DNA of 64,000 bases. It comes from Aerococcus viridans (GTDB lineage: Bacteria > Bacillota > Bacilli > Lactobacillales > Aerococcaceae). The position numbers and the translations under genes were made by a program. Positions 54,989-63,859 of the stretch are shown here, piece by piece (the stretch's first letter is position 1; each line of letters begins with the position of its first letter). The notes under the pieces were generated by a model. It saw nothing but the letters and a program-made list of their open reading frames with translations. It was not told where the DNA came from and made no database searches. Location of the stretch: the NCBI RefSeq assembly GCF_002871935.1, contig NZ_PNHQ01000004.1:1-64000 (forward strand), read 5' to 3'.

Positions 54989-56209
54989 TTATATTTTATC
55001 AATTTCTTTATTCGTTAATGTTTGATGACGTAAACTCTCTAAAAATTGTACTTTTTGTTCACTATCCTGATCTCTTGTCCGTTGAATCATACGTTCACGG
55101 TAAGCTACATCAATCTTGATAATTTTATAAATAGAAGCTAAGAACGGCACCCCAATCAGCATACCTGGAATCCCCATTAAGCCGCCACCAACAGTCACGG
55201 CAAATAAAACCCACATACTTGGTAAACCTATTGAATCTCCTACAACACGTGGATAGATTAAGTCCCCTTCTAATTGTTGAACAAGGAGGACAAAAATAAG
55301 ATAAACTACTGCATAAGTCGGGTTTAAAGCTAGGAGAATCACTACCCCTACTGCACCAGATAAGAAGGCGCCAATAATTGGAATCAATGCCATTACACCT
55401 TGAAGGACTCCCAACATTGCTGCGTAGGGCACCTGCAGAATCAATAGTCCCGCTGTGACTAAAGCACCTAAGATGATCGCTTCAATTACCATACCTGAAA
55501 TAAAACTAGAAAATGTTTCATTCGCAACTCGTGCCACATTTTTAATTAATTGATTCATATCATCGCGGACATAAACCGCTAGCAACCGATCCATTTGTTT
55601 GGCTAACTTTTCCTTTGAAAAAAGAATATAAATCGCAAACATAATACCTAAGAAGATATTCGTTACAGCACCGACTGAAGTAGTTAATACCGAAATAGAT
55701 GTCGACGCTAGGCCTGAAGCTAGGTTGTTAATGCCATTTGCTACATTAGAAAAGATACTGCCCCAATCGATATCCGCTTGGTTTGCTAACTGATTCACTA
55801 AAGGAACTAAAGCTTTTTGACTGTTAAACCAATCTGTTAGATTATCAACAGCTTCAGGCACCACATCAATCAGGGTCATCACTGCTGAAGCCAATTGTGG
55901 TACCACAACGACAACTGTCGCTGCGATCACTAAGCAGACGACTAAGATAGCTAACATCATTGCAACTGGTCGTCTAGAGCCTTTCAAATACTTATTTTTT
56001 GCGTTTGGGTATAAATATTTTTCAATCCAAGTCATCAATAAATTTAAGACAAAGGCAATCATTCCACCTAAAATTAAGGGAAAAATCACTGACCAAATCA
56101 TCGTGACAGTCTGTACAAGATAGGACCAATTGATGACAGCTAATATCAATACTGCAATCAAGACCAACCATTGTACGCCTTGTTTTGTTGGGGCAGTTAT
56201 TTTTTTCAA
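54989..56209 (-). CDS. AI-2E family transporter (PerM/YdbI-like)
   Basis: A 406-residue membrane protein with about eight segments. The family pattern is seen in TTSVGAVTNIFLGIMFAIYILFSKEKL, VEAIILGALVTAGLLILQVPYAAMLGVLQGVMALIPIIGAFLSG and YPRVVGDSIGLPSMWVLFAVTVGGGLMGIPGMLIGVP. Despite the name, most members' substrates are unknown; some are Na+/H+ antiporter-like. It lies 55 bases after lplA in the SirTM operon direction, so readthrough from it is possible. An inverted repeat CTTTTTCAC/GTGAAAAAG lies just beyond its stop (54933-54967). Confidence 0.85.
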   Translation of the reverse strand: MKKITAPTKQGVQWLVLIAVLILAVINWSYLVQTVTMIWSVIFPLILGGMIAFVLNLLMTWIEKYLYPNAKNKYLKGSRRPVAMMLAILVVCLVIAATVVVVVPQLASAVMTLIDVVPEAVDNLTDWFNSQKALVPLVNQLANQADIDWGSIFSNVANGINNLASGLASTSISVLTTSVGAVTNIFLGIMFAIYILFSKEKLAKQMDRLLAVYVRDDMNQLIKNVARVANETFSSFISGMVIEAIILGALVTAGLLILQVPYAAMLGVLQGVMALIPIIGAFLSGAVGVVILLALNPTYAVVYLIFVLLVQQLEGDLIYPRVVGDSIGLPSMWVLFAVTVGGGLMGIPGMLIGVPFLASIYKIIKIDVAYRERMIQRTRDQDSEQKVQFLESLRHQTLTNKEIDKI

Positions 56210-56264
56210 TTCAATTCAACTCTTTCTCTTTTTAATATTTATGAATTATTTATATTTTAGCATA

Positions 56265-57290
56265 TTAGGCTAAAATTAAGTGAGTTAGAATTGTTGAATC
56301 AACCGGACCAAAATACGGTGTTAAGTCAATATCTTTTAAAGCGTTCATAACTGCGTCTTCCTTTAATGCACAGCCTATGAGTAGGTTTTCAATATCTTGG
56401 ACATCTTTCTTTCCAAAAAAATCTCCATAAATACGACATTTTTGAATATGGCCTTTTGAAACTTCTAAGGTTACTTCAATTGTACCAACACCTGGAACGC
56501 GTACATCATTATTGATGGCATAATTAGGATTATTACCAAAATTCCAGGACCAATTCTTATATTTGTCTGCTACCATCTGGTCAATGATTGCCCAATCTTC
56601 ATTATTAAGCATGTATCGCTTGGCCTGTTTCATATCATCAATCCCTAGTAATTCTGCAGCCATAAGATCTTTGAAAGCAAAATTAGATAGGCCTTGATAT
56701 TCAGGAGCGAGATGACTTCTAATATCTGTAACTCGAGCGCGAACGGATTGAATCCCTTTTGAAATGATTTTCTTTTCATTAGGATTGAGTGCTTTGACCA
56801 TAGCATCATAGTCGACATCAAGCATTAAGGAAAAGCCACCATATACTAAATTATTCTTCATGGTCATAGCTGCACCAGATATCTTTTTCCCTGCAATCTC
56901 TAGGTCATTACGACCGCTTTGACTCAGATCTTTTACCCCAAATTTTTTAAGGGCATCAATAGTTGGTTGATACAACTTAGCATAGTTACCATATATATCC
57001 ATATCACCAGGATATACGAAACAGAAATTGACGTGCCCTGCATCCTGATAAAGGGTTCCACCACCGGTATCACGACGGACTAATAGAATATCATGTGCCT
57101 TCACATATTCCGTGTTAACTTCTACCAAGGAATTTTGGAAACGCCCCACTTGGACAGTTGGCCCTACAATATAAGGTAATAAAATCGGCTCAGTAATTTC
57201 AAGATGCTCTTGCACATAGACTTGGACCGCTAAGGCATAAGCACCATCCATCATATATTCACCGTTTCGAATAGGTTCGATAACAATCAT
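56265..57290 (-). CDS. Lipoate-protein ligase (LplA2-type, SirTM operon)
   Basis: A 341-residue lipoate-protein ligase: [82 protein letters not shown] (with the active Lys), and a C-terminal accessory domain. In SirTM operons the partner ligase lipoylates the GcvH-like protein, which the sirtuin then ADP-ribosylates. Its ATG overlaps the SirTM stop by four bases (ATGA), so the two are co-translated. Confidence 0.92.
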   Translation of the reverse strand: MIVIEPIRNGEYMMDGAYALAVQVYVQEHLEITEPILLPYIVGPTVQVGRFQNSLVEVNTEYVKAHDILLVRRDTGGGTLYQDAGHVNFCFVYPGDMDIYGNYAKLYQPTIDALKKFGVKDLSQSGRNDLEIAGKKISGAAMTMKNNLVYGGFSLMLDVDYDAMVKALNPNEKKIISKGIQSVRARVTDIRSHLAPEYQGLSNFAFKDLMAAELLGIDDMKQAKRYMLNNEDWAIIDQMVADKYKNWSWNFGNNPNYAINNDVRVPGVGTIEVTLEVSKGHIQKCRIYGDFFGKKDVQDIENLLIGCALKEDAVMNALKDIDLTPYFGPVDSTILTHLILA

Positions 57291-58171
57291 TCAGCTAACG
57301 CCTCCTGCATTAAAGCATTTGCACCAATAATTGTTTCTTGAATATCCCCATCAAAACGATATGTTTGTTGTTTTAAGTGAGCAGGAATACGGTATAATTT
57401 CTTATTCATCGGTACATACATGGCTTTAGGGTTTTTAGCCGTCAGCTCCTGGAAAGGTGTCTTAATAAATTGTGGGGTAGTATAGCCAACCCCAATATCT
57501 AAAAAGAGTATGGCTTGTCCCTCGTATTCATCCAAGAAGGCATCATAACGAGCTTTTTGCGCAAAGAAATCTGGACTTTCCACCATCCCTTTACCCGCCT
57601 TTCGTTTATTTACTTCCATCACAGCGCCACATTTTGGACAATGAGGAATTAAATCATAAGGAATCTCCATATTTTCTTGCCTTGTTATCATTTCTCTAAT
57701 TAAATCATCATCCCGGTAGGTTTCTTGATGGCACATTTGACTGCATTGCATCAAGATATACTCTCCTTGAATATGGAAAACTTTATCCATATCATATTCA
57801 GCAACCGCAAAGGCATTATCGGCGTTGGTCGTTATAATATGATATGGTTTATTGGCTAATAATTCTTTCAACGCAATGTAAGATGCCCCAACTGGTTGAT
57901 CTAGATAATTTAAGGCGATAAAACGCGATTCAAAAGCCCAGTATTCTTGCGTTGAGGGAAAATCGAATAAACTAGCTTGTAACATGTCAAAGAAACCATA
58001 TTTCTCAATAAAGTCAGGGAAATTATTTTCGAACCGTGGGCCCACATAGGTAAAGCCATCTGCAGCTGACATGCCAGCCCCAATACCGATAACGATAGCA
58101 TCTGCCTCAGTTATTGCTTCTTTTAACATACTTGCTTGATTTTCTGTTGGGTCCTTAAAGGATTGCCACAT
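57287..58171 (-). CDS. Macrodomain-linked sirtuin (SirTM), protein ADP-ribosyltransferase
   Basis: A 294-residue class M sirtuin. NAD-binding [12 protein letters not shown] (29-40), TTNADNAF (114-121) with Asn116, and HIQGEY with Gln135 in place of the usual catalytic His of deacetylating sirtuins, the mark of SirTM. A zinc ribbon is formed by C143/C147 and the CPKC pair further on. Known SirTMs ADP-ribosylate lipoylated GcvH-L; they lack deacylase activity. It lies between the macrodomain gene and lplA in one operon. Confidence 0.92.
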   Translation of the reverse strand: MWQSFKDPTENQASMLKEAITEADAIVIGIGAGMSAADGFTYVGPRFENNFPDFIEKYGFFDMLQASLFDFPSTQEYWAFESRFIALNYLDQPVGASYIALKELLANKPYHIITTNADNAFAVAEYDMDKVFHIQGEYILMQCSQMCHQETYRDDDLIREMITRQENMEIPYDLIPHCPKCGAVMEVNKRKAGKGMVESPDFFAQKARYDAFLDEYEGQAILFLDIGVGYTTPQFIKTPFQELTAKNPKAMYVPMNKKLYRIPAHLKQQTYRFDGDIQETIIGANALMQEALAE

Positions 58172-58244
58172 ACCTATACTTCTTCCTTTCCTATAAAAAG
58201 AGTAGGCAGCTAGTCTTTAGCCTACCTACTCTAAAATGCCTTAT

Positions 58245-59078
58245 TTAATGGATTAACACTTTTCGATATAAAGCCAAATCTTCATCCGAGAAGACATTAA
58301 AGACAACTTGTAATACACTACCTGTGTCCTTTAAATAGTTTTGAACTGTTTGGATGGCAATATCTCTAGCTAATATCTTTGGAAAATGAAACTCACCAGT
58401 TGAAATACTACAAAAAGCAATAGTCGAAAGCCCTCTAGCATCCGCTTCTACCAAGCAATTTTTATAGCAGGCTGCCAATAAATCTTGATTCATTTTGGAC
58501 ACAGACTCCTTATAAATCACCGGACCCACCGTATGAAAAATGAATTTTGCTGGCAAATTGTAACCTTCTGTCACTACTACTTTACCTACTGGTAATTTAC
58601 GTCCATTGAGTACTTTGGCCATATCTGTTCTTACTTGGGCACCCGCCATTGTATGAATTGTATTATCTATACAATGATGGTTTGGAATGAAGCAACCTAG
58701 TCCATCCTTATTCGCCGCATTCACAATAGCATCTACCTTCAAGTGGGTGATATCCCCTTGCCAAAGAAAAATATCTTGGTCTAAATGACTTTTTTGCCAT
58801 TGATTTAAGTTGGCAGCGTGCGCTAACTTGGATTGCAGTAGCGATTCTTCTGCCAATAGGTATTCTGTGCTTGGTTGGTAGGGTTCGCGCACATTGACTA
58901 AGCCTCTAAAAACCGCCCAACGACTGTGATCATCAGGGATAGCTGATAAGTCTAGACTGTTATCAGCTTGGACGATGCCTGCCCTTTTCAAATCATCTCG
59001 ATAGGCTTTTTGATGATTGGTTAAAGTGGTTTTCTGTTCCCATAGGTATTGGATGAGTGGGTTGTGCTTTCTTTCCAT
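58245..59078 (-). CDS. Protein-ADP-ribose hydrolase, Zn-type macrodomain
   Basis: A 277-residue protein: an N-terminal helical part (1-95) and a macrodomain with GDITHLKVDAIVNAAN (108-123), GCFIPNHHCIDNTIH (128-142) and VGKVVVTEGYNLPAKFIFHTVGP. The Cys129/His/Cys136 cluster is the zinc site of the Zn-dependent macrodomains encoded with SirTM. It removes ADP-ribose from GcvH-L. It follows the GcvH-L gene by three bases and precedes SirTM by 73 bases. Confidence 0.92.
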   Translation of the reverse strand: MERKHNPLIQYLWEQKTTLTNHQKAYRDDLKRAGIVQADNSLDLSAIPDDHSRWAVFRGLVNVREPYQPSTEYLLAEESLLQSKLAHAANLNQWQKSHLDQDIFLWQGDITHLKVDAIVNAANKDGLGCFIPNHHCIDNTIHTMAGAQVRTDMAKVLNGRKLPVGKVVVTEGYNLPAKFIFHTVGPVIYKESVSKMNQDLLAACYKNCLVEADARGLSTIAFCSISTGEFHFPKILARDIAIQTVQNYLKDTGSVLQVVFNVFSDEDLALYRKVLIH

Positions 59079-59081
59079 ATG

Positions 59082-59420
59082 TTAGGCTTCTGGTAGTTTG
59101 TCGTAAGCGGCTTGGTCTACGTTGGTCATTTTGTAAACCCAGCTTTCGTCGGCTTTTTCTGAGTTTAATTGTTCTGGTGTATCTTCAGTTGCCTTATTGA
59201 TGGCTGTAATTGTTCCAGCTAGTGGTGCTTGCAATTCTAGGACTGTTTTAGATGCTTCTAAGTTTAAGATGGCTTGATTTTCTTCGATTTGGTCGCCTTC
59301 TTTGGTAATAAATTCTACGTAACCAACTGTACCGATATCATCTTGCAATTCTGGTGTCATGATAAATGTGAATTCATCCCCGTTTTGTTCTACCCATAAA
59401 TAATTTGCTAATTTGCGCAT
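59082..59420 (-). CDS. GcvH-like lipoyl carrier protein (GcvH-L)
   Basis: A 112-residue lipoyl domain. The lipoyl-lysine is Lys58 in NLEASKTVLEL. It resembles glycine cleavage H proteins (GTVGYVEFITKEGDQIEENQAILNLEASK), but no glycine cleavage T/P genes are visible in the window, and the operon context fits GcvH-L, the substrate of SirTM. Lipoylation by the neighbouring ligase precedes ADP-ribosylation in the known system. Confidence 0.93.
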   Translation of the reverse strand: MRKLANYLWVEQNGDEFTFIMTPELQDDIGTVGYVEFITKEGDQIEENQAILNLEASKTVLELQAPLAGTITAINKATEDTPEQLNSEKADESWVYKMTNVDQAAYDKLPEA

Positions 59421-59567
59421 GTTGTTTCCTCCTCAAATATTGATTATTCTCTTGTATTTTGCTTATTTACGTTTTTAATGTAGCATGTTTTGACTGACTT
59501 GGCTAATATTTCATTTGTTGTGATGCTACGATAAAATATAGCTAAGATTATGCACCTATTCTATCGT

Positions 59568-60584
59568 CTAAGACGATAGATTAAATGCTTTGGCAATCAG
59601 TGCTAAGTTTTCTTCCCGGCGCTCGATTCCTGGTACAGTTGGTATGACCATAAATTCATCAGCAGCTGTCAGTTGAATAATTTGCTGGATTTGATCTTTG
59701 ACTTGTTGAATATCTCCGATAATCAGCTTTTTACGATTACGGGCCATTTTTACCTGGTCGGCTTCCGTAAATTGATAATTGGCAGCTTCTTCAATTGTTG
59801 GTAGGTGGTCAAATTCGCTGTAGTCTTTTTTACCAAGAATCCATAGCTCAAAAGCTCGCTGAAGTGGCTGAATATCAACCCCCTCTGGTACAACAGCAAT
59901 GAATGCTGAAACCATAAATTGCGGTTTGGACAAAGTGGCTGAAGGTTGGAAGTTGTCCCGATAGATTTTCGCAATCCGTTCAGCTGCTTCGATAGCATCT
60001 TCATCCTGGTTAAATAATAAACTATAGACGTAGCCAATACCTAAGCGGGCGGCCTTATAAGCAGATGCCTCACTGGCTGAGAGGGTCCACATTGTTGGTG
60101 GGGTATCTGGTCTTGGATAGACTTTGAGATCGCCATAGTGATTAGGTGCTTGGCTAACAAAATCCCTTACTTCCCCCATAGCTTCTTCATTATCTTTATA
60201 GCCTTTAAGATTGCTGTCTAAAGCATCTCGAACCGCTTGTCGGCCTGGATTATTACCCATCCCCAAATCTACACGACCAGGATATAAATGGGCAATCGTA
60301 TTAAAGACCTCTGCCACTTTAAATGGGGCATAATGCGGTAGCATCACCCCACCTGATCCGAATTTAAGCCGCTTCGTCCGACTTAATAGATAAGTCATCA
60401 TGATTTCAGGGGCTGCTGATGGATAAGCAGCTAAACTGTGGTGTTCAGCAAGCCAAAACCGATGATAGCCCAATTCTTCTGCCCTTTTAGCTAAATATAA
60501 GGTATCATTGTAAGCGTCTGTATCACTTTTTCCTAGGTCACGGACCACGAAATCAAGGACATTCCATTTCACTGTATTGGTCAT
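59568..60584 (-). CDS. Luciferase-like (LLM class) flavin-dependent oxidoreductase
   Basis: A protein of about 338 residues of the bacterial luciferase-like family: MTNTVKWNVLDFVVRDLGKSDTDAY, RFWLAEHHS, LKFGSGGVMLPHYAPFKVAE, PGRVDLGMGNNPGR and the ending DEFMVIPTVPGIERREENLALIAKAFNL. Such genes are regular members of extended SirTM operons. ATG 60584 is chosen because AAAGGAG lies nine bases upstream; the longer frame from 60608 would cover that site. It is first in the leftward operon and divergent from the OYE-type gene, with about 200 bases between. Confidence 0.9.
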   Translation of the reverse strand: MTNTVKWNVLDFVVRDLGKSDTDAYNDTLYLAKRAEELGYHRFWLAEHHSLAAYPSAAPEIMMTYLLSRTKRLKFGSGGVMLPHYAPFKVAEVFNTIAHLYPGRVDLGMGNNPGRQAVRDALDSNLKGYKDNEEAMGEVRDFVSQAPNHYGDLKVYPRPDTPPTMWTLSASEASAYKAARLGIGYVYSLLFNQDEDAIEAAERIAKIYRDNFQPSATLSKPQFMVSAFIAVVPEGVDIQPLQRAFELWILGKKDYSEFDHLPTIEEAANYQFTEADQVKMARNRKKLIIGDIQQVKDQIQQIIQLTAADEFMVIPTVPGIERREENLALIAKAFNLSS

Positions 60585-60789
60585 ACAACTGTACTCCTTT
60601 ATTTTCACACACTGTTATACTACAAGTATATCACTCTATCCAAAAATAACATTACTAGCCTTTTCAACTATTATCATGATATCATATAAACTGTTCAAAT
60701 GTTTGATTAAAATATTTTTTTGTATGCGCATACAACGTATGTATTTTCTCAAACATTTACTTCGTATACATCTATAGAAAGGAAATCAC

Positions 60790-61989
60790 ATGATGACGCA
60801 AGATTATAAGACATTATTAGAACCTGTTACCCTACCCAACGGTCAAGTCCTTGAAAACCGTTTTGTATTATCCCCAATCGTTACCAACTCTTCTACTCAA
60901 GAGGGTTTTATTACACAAGAAGACCTTGATTACGCTAGTCGTCGAGCTAAATCTGCCCCTATCCAAGTGACAGGTGCCGCTTACATTGAACCTTATGGTC
61001 AATTATTTGAATATGGTTTCTCAGTTGACGATGACCGTGCTATTCCTGGTTTAAGCAAAATGGCTGATGCGATGCAAGCTGAAGGTGCTAAAGCTATTTT
61101 GCAACTAACCCATGCTGGTCGATTTGCCAATCAAGCAATTCTTGATTATTACACCGTTTACGGCCCAAGTCCGCAATCCTTACATACACCAATCGACCAC
61201 CAAGTGCTTGAAATGTCCCCACGAAAAATTAAACAAGTGATCCGTCAATACGGTGATGCAACCCGTCGTGCAATTAAAGCAGGTTTTGCTGGTGTAGAGA
61301 TTTCTGCAGCTCAACGTTTACTGATGCAGACTTTCTTCTCCCCTTATTCAAACCAACGAACAGATGAATATGGTAGTCAGACTTTAGAAAATCGGGCTCG
61401 TTTTGGCTTAGAAGTCTTTAAAGAAGTTCAAAAGGTCATCGATGAAGAAGCACCTGACAACTTTATTCTTGGTTTTCGTGGTACACCTGAAGAAACACGC
61501 GGGCAAGATATCGGCTATACCGTTGAAGAATTTAACCAATGGGTGGACTGGATCCTTGAAGTGGCAGATTTAGATTACCTCGCTATTGCCTCTTGGGGTC
61601 AAAACATTTTCCAACATACTGTACGCGCTGAAGGTCGATACTATGGTCAACCAGTCAATAAAATCGTTCATGACCATTTAAATGGCCGCGTTGTCATGAT
61701 GGCAACTGGTGGGATCAATTCACCTGACAAAGCCATGGAAGCTATCCAATATGCAGATATGGTTGGGATGTCATCGCCTTTTATTACAGAGCCGGATTTT
61801 GTCAATAAATTAGCAGCCGGAAAAGCAGATGAAATTGACTTACAATTAACCAACAAAGATATTGATGACCTTGCTATACCAAAAGCAGCCTTCAAAGACA
61901 TCGTCCGTATGATGGATTACGGCAAAGGCTTACCACAAGAAGCCCGCGACAAATTACGTGAACACGAAAAAAATTATGATTCAAAATAA
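60790..61989 (+). CDS. Old-yellow-enzyme family NADH:flavin oxidoreductase
   Basis: A 399-residue TIM-barrel flavoprotein: PVTLPNGQVLENRFVLSPIVTNSSTQEGF, LQLTHAGRFANQ, FAGVEISAAQRLLMQTFFSPYSNQRTDEYGSQTLENRARF and TGGINSPDKAMEAIQYADMVGMSSPFI. Family members reduce activated alkenes or quinones. It is divergent from the LLM gene; OYE-type genes are found with SirTM operons in other Firmicutes. The shared intergenic region should hold both promoters. AAAGGAAATCAC precedes the ATG. Confidence 0.9.
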   Translation: MMTQDYKTLLEPVTLPNGQVLENRFVLSPIVTNSSTQEGFITQEDLDYASRRAKSAPIQVTGAAYIEPYGQLFEYGFSVDDDRAIPGLSKMADAMQAEGAKAILQLTHAGRFANQAILDYYTVYGPSPQSLHTPIDHQVLEMSPRKIKQVIRQYGDATRRAIKAGFAGVEISAAQRLLMQTFFSPYSNQRTDEYGSQTLENRARFGLEVFKEVQKVIDEEAPDNFILGFRGTPEETRGQDIGYTVEEFNQWVDWILEVADLDYLAIASWGQNIFQHTVRAEGRYYGQPVNKIVHDHLNGRVVMMATGGINSPDKAMEAIQYADMVGMSSPFITEPDFVNKLAAGKADEIDLQLTNKDIDDLAIPKAAFKDIVRMMDYGKGLPQEARDKLREHEKNYDSK

Positions 61990-62033
61990 ACACTTAAACA
62001 TCTAAAAATCTAAACATTTAAATACCTATAGAT

Positions 62034-62382
62034 ATGCCTTCGGTTTTAGCTTTCTCTATCATTGCCTTAGTTGCTGGAACGACATATGTTGCGTCTAAAC
62101 ACGCTGTGTCTGCTATGACGAAATCAACTGCCTTCATGTATACCAACAACAAAATTCGTGTTAACGGTATCGCCCCAGGTGCCATCGCTACAAGTATTGC
62201 CTCAACGATGACCGACTCAAGTGACTTTGCGAACGCTCGGATTGGTGCCGTCAGCGCCATAAACCCAGGTGTTATCAACCTGAAGATATTGCCAATGCCG
62301 CAGTATTCTTAGCATCAGATGACGCAATTTTATCAACGGTGATATTATCACTGTAGATGGTGGCTTCACGGCACCATTCTAA
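62034..62382 (+). pseudogene. Remnant of a short-chain dehydrogenase/reductase
   Basis: The reading frame pieces match the C-terminal half of an SDR: TTYVASKHAVSAMTKSTAFMYTNNKIRVNGIAPGAIATSIAS (with the YxxxK active site), then, after a frameshift, QPEDIANAAVFLASDDA near 62276-62325, then after a second frameshift FINGDIITVDGGFTAPF ending with TAA at 62382. The N-terminal Rossmann half is absent. It is therefore a truncated, twice-frameshifted relic. Confidence 0.85.
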
Positions 62383-62398
62383 AATAAATAAATATCCC

Positions 62399-62441
62399 AA
62401 AAAAAAGCTGGTCCTCATTTTTCTGAGGGTCAGCTTTTTTT
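62399..62441. terminator. Bidirectional terminator between the SDR relic and the antiporter gene
   Basis: AAAAAAAGCTG-GTCCTCA pairs with TGAGGGTCAGCTTTTTTT around TTTTTC; A- and T-runs on both sides. Confidence 0.9.
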
Positions 62442-62457
62442 GTTTTCATATTCTTAT

Positions 62458-63639
62458 TTATCGATCATCACGCAATAGTCGATTATGGGTTTGGTCGATT
62501 AAGACAGCGCCAAGCGGTGCGGTGACTAAGATGGCAACGACTGAGATGGTTAAAATGATTTGACCACTCGGCAAGCCCATCGTTAAGGGCACCGCCCCTA
62601 TGGCTGCTTGTACTGTGGCTTTTGGAATGTAGGCAAAAATGGTGAATGCTTTTTCCTCTTTGTTTAATTGAGTGCCTAAAACAGATAAAAGTACACCAAG
62701 TCCTCTAAATACCAACAACAAGACAATTAACACTACTGCAATGATGCCTGAATCTTTCACGGATTCGATGGACATGCTGGCACCAACTAACACGAACAGG
62801 ATAATTTCAAAGACTTGCCATAAGTTATTAAACCCTACTTGAACAGATTTGGCTTGAACTGGATTGACGCGAAGCATCATAAAGCCCATCGCCATCACAG
62901 CAAGTAAGGCGGAGAAGCCGATTGGTCCTGTCATGGCTTTTTCAATTCCATCAAATAACATAGCCATCCCAAAGGTTAAGATGACTGGGTATCCACCTGA
63001 TAATTGATATTTTTCAATGGCTAGTGACAGTAGCCAACCTACCAATAATCCCCCAGCGATGCCTAATATGATAGAAGTTGGCATAGATAGCATGCTTAAC
63101 CAATGGAATTCACCAGTTTGAGCAAGGGCTGTTAAGGCAGTGAATATGATGATGACGAAGATATCATCCATAGAAGAGCCCGCTAGAATCATTTGCGGTA
63201 CCCCTTTTTTCTTACCGTATCCCTTACCCATTAAATCTAACATGCGGGCAACGACGACGGCTGGTGATGTGGCCGCGATAATAGTCCCTAAGATAGCGGC
63301 AGATAAGTATGACATTCCAAAGAATATTGGTGCCAAAATGATAGTCCCGATGATTTCTAGGGTGGCTGGTAGGAAGCTCATCAAGATGGCTGGGCGCCCT
63401 ACTTTCTTCAAGTCCTGCAAATCGATATTTAAACCCGCTCTAAGTAAGATGATCATCAAGGCAATCCGTCTTAAATCACTGGATATATCCAATGTACTTT
63501 GGTCAATTAGATTAAAAAATGACGGTCCCATGATTAAGCCAGCGATGATGTAGCCGATTAAACTAGGTAAATTCATCGCACTCAACAAGCGCCCCAATAA
63601 ATACCCCACAATAATGATAAAACCTAACGATAGTAACAT
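62458..63639 (-). CDS. Cation:proton antiporter (CPA2/Kef-like)
   Basis: A 393-residue membrane protein with about 12 to 13 segments and the Na+/H+ exchanger fold: GYIIAGLIMGPSFFNL, LILLRAGLNIDLQDL, TIIAATSPAVVVARML, LAGSSMDDIFVIIIFTAL and LVGASMSIE. It lacks the C-terminal TrkA-N domain of Kef channels. The ion cannot be told from sequence. The leader carries a fluoride-type riboswitch, and in other bacteria such antiporters are among the genes under fluoride riboswitches. AAAGGAGG precedes the ATG. Confidence 0.88.
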   Translation of the reverse strand: MLLSLGFIIIVGYLLGRLLSAMNLPSLIGYIIAGLIMGPSFFNLIDQSTLDISSDLRRIALMIILLRAGLNIDLQDLKKVGRPAILMSFLPATLEIIGTIILAPIFFGMSYLSAAILGTIIAATSPAVVVARMLDLMGKGYGKKKGVPQMILAGSSMDDIFVIIIFTALTALAQTGEFHWLSMLSMPTSIILGIAGGLLVGWLLSLAIEKYQLSGGYPVILTFGMAMLFDGIEKAMTGPIGFSALLAVMAMGFMMLRVNPVQAKSVQVGFNNLWQVFEIILFVLVGASMSIESVKDSGIIAVVLIVLLLVFRGLGVLLSVLGTQLNKEEKAFTIFAYIPKATVQAAIGAVPLTMGLPSGQIILTISVVAILVTAPLGAVLIDQTHNRLLRDDR

Positions 63640-63659
63640 AATTTCCTCCTTTTGCAGGC

Positions 63660-63709
63660 AAAAAAAAAGCTGATACGCCTGCAGTTTTACTTGCAGAAGT
63701 CATCAGCTT
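63660..63709 (-). terminator. Riboswitch-controlled terminator upstream of the antiporter gene
   Basis: Minus strand: AAAGCTGAT...TTCTGCA pairs with TGCAG...ATCAGCTTT, followed by T-run of about nine. Its left arm uses the 3' part of the aptamer (TGATGACTTC), so the two folds exclude each other. Confidence 0.8.
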
Positions 63710-63778
63710 TTCAGCGGTTCGGTATGGGATGGCCTAAAATCACCATCTACTTGACCAGGGAGAACCTCATTCCCTCTT
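63693..63778 (-). promoter_or_regulatory. Fluoride (crcB-type) riboswitch candidate
   Basis: Minus strand: P1 hairpin GGGA-ATGAGGTTC-TCCC (63774 to 63758), later GAACCGCTGAAAAGCTGATGA (63719 to about 63699, given here as range), then CTTCTGC. The loop GAGGT (63768-63764) can pair with ACTTC (63700-63696), the pseudoknot of the fluoride aptamer. AACCGC and CTGATGA are consensus segments. Between P1 and AACCGC there is an extra hairpin (GATGG/CCATC) not in the examples I recall, so the aptamer is atypical. An overlapping terminator follows. Confidence 0.7.
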
Positions 63779-63845
63779 TTTATGCTTCCTAAGCATACGC
63801 CATTTTTCTGAAAAATACAAGGTATTAAATACACATACTCTTATT

Positions 63846-63851
63846 ATTATA
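63846..63851 (-). promoter_or_regulatory. -10 box of the antiporter promoter
   Basis: Minus strand TGCTATAAT, an extended -10, gives a start near 63839 and a leader of about 200 bases that contains the riboswitch. The -35 is poor. Confidence 0.5.
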
Positions 63852-63859
63852 GCAGGTCA

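Noticed and set aside
62018..62278. 86-codon minus-strand frame
   Set aside because: Antisense to the SDR pseudogene.
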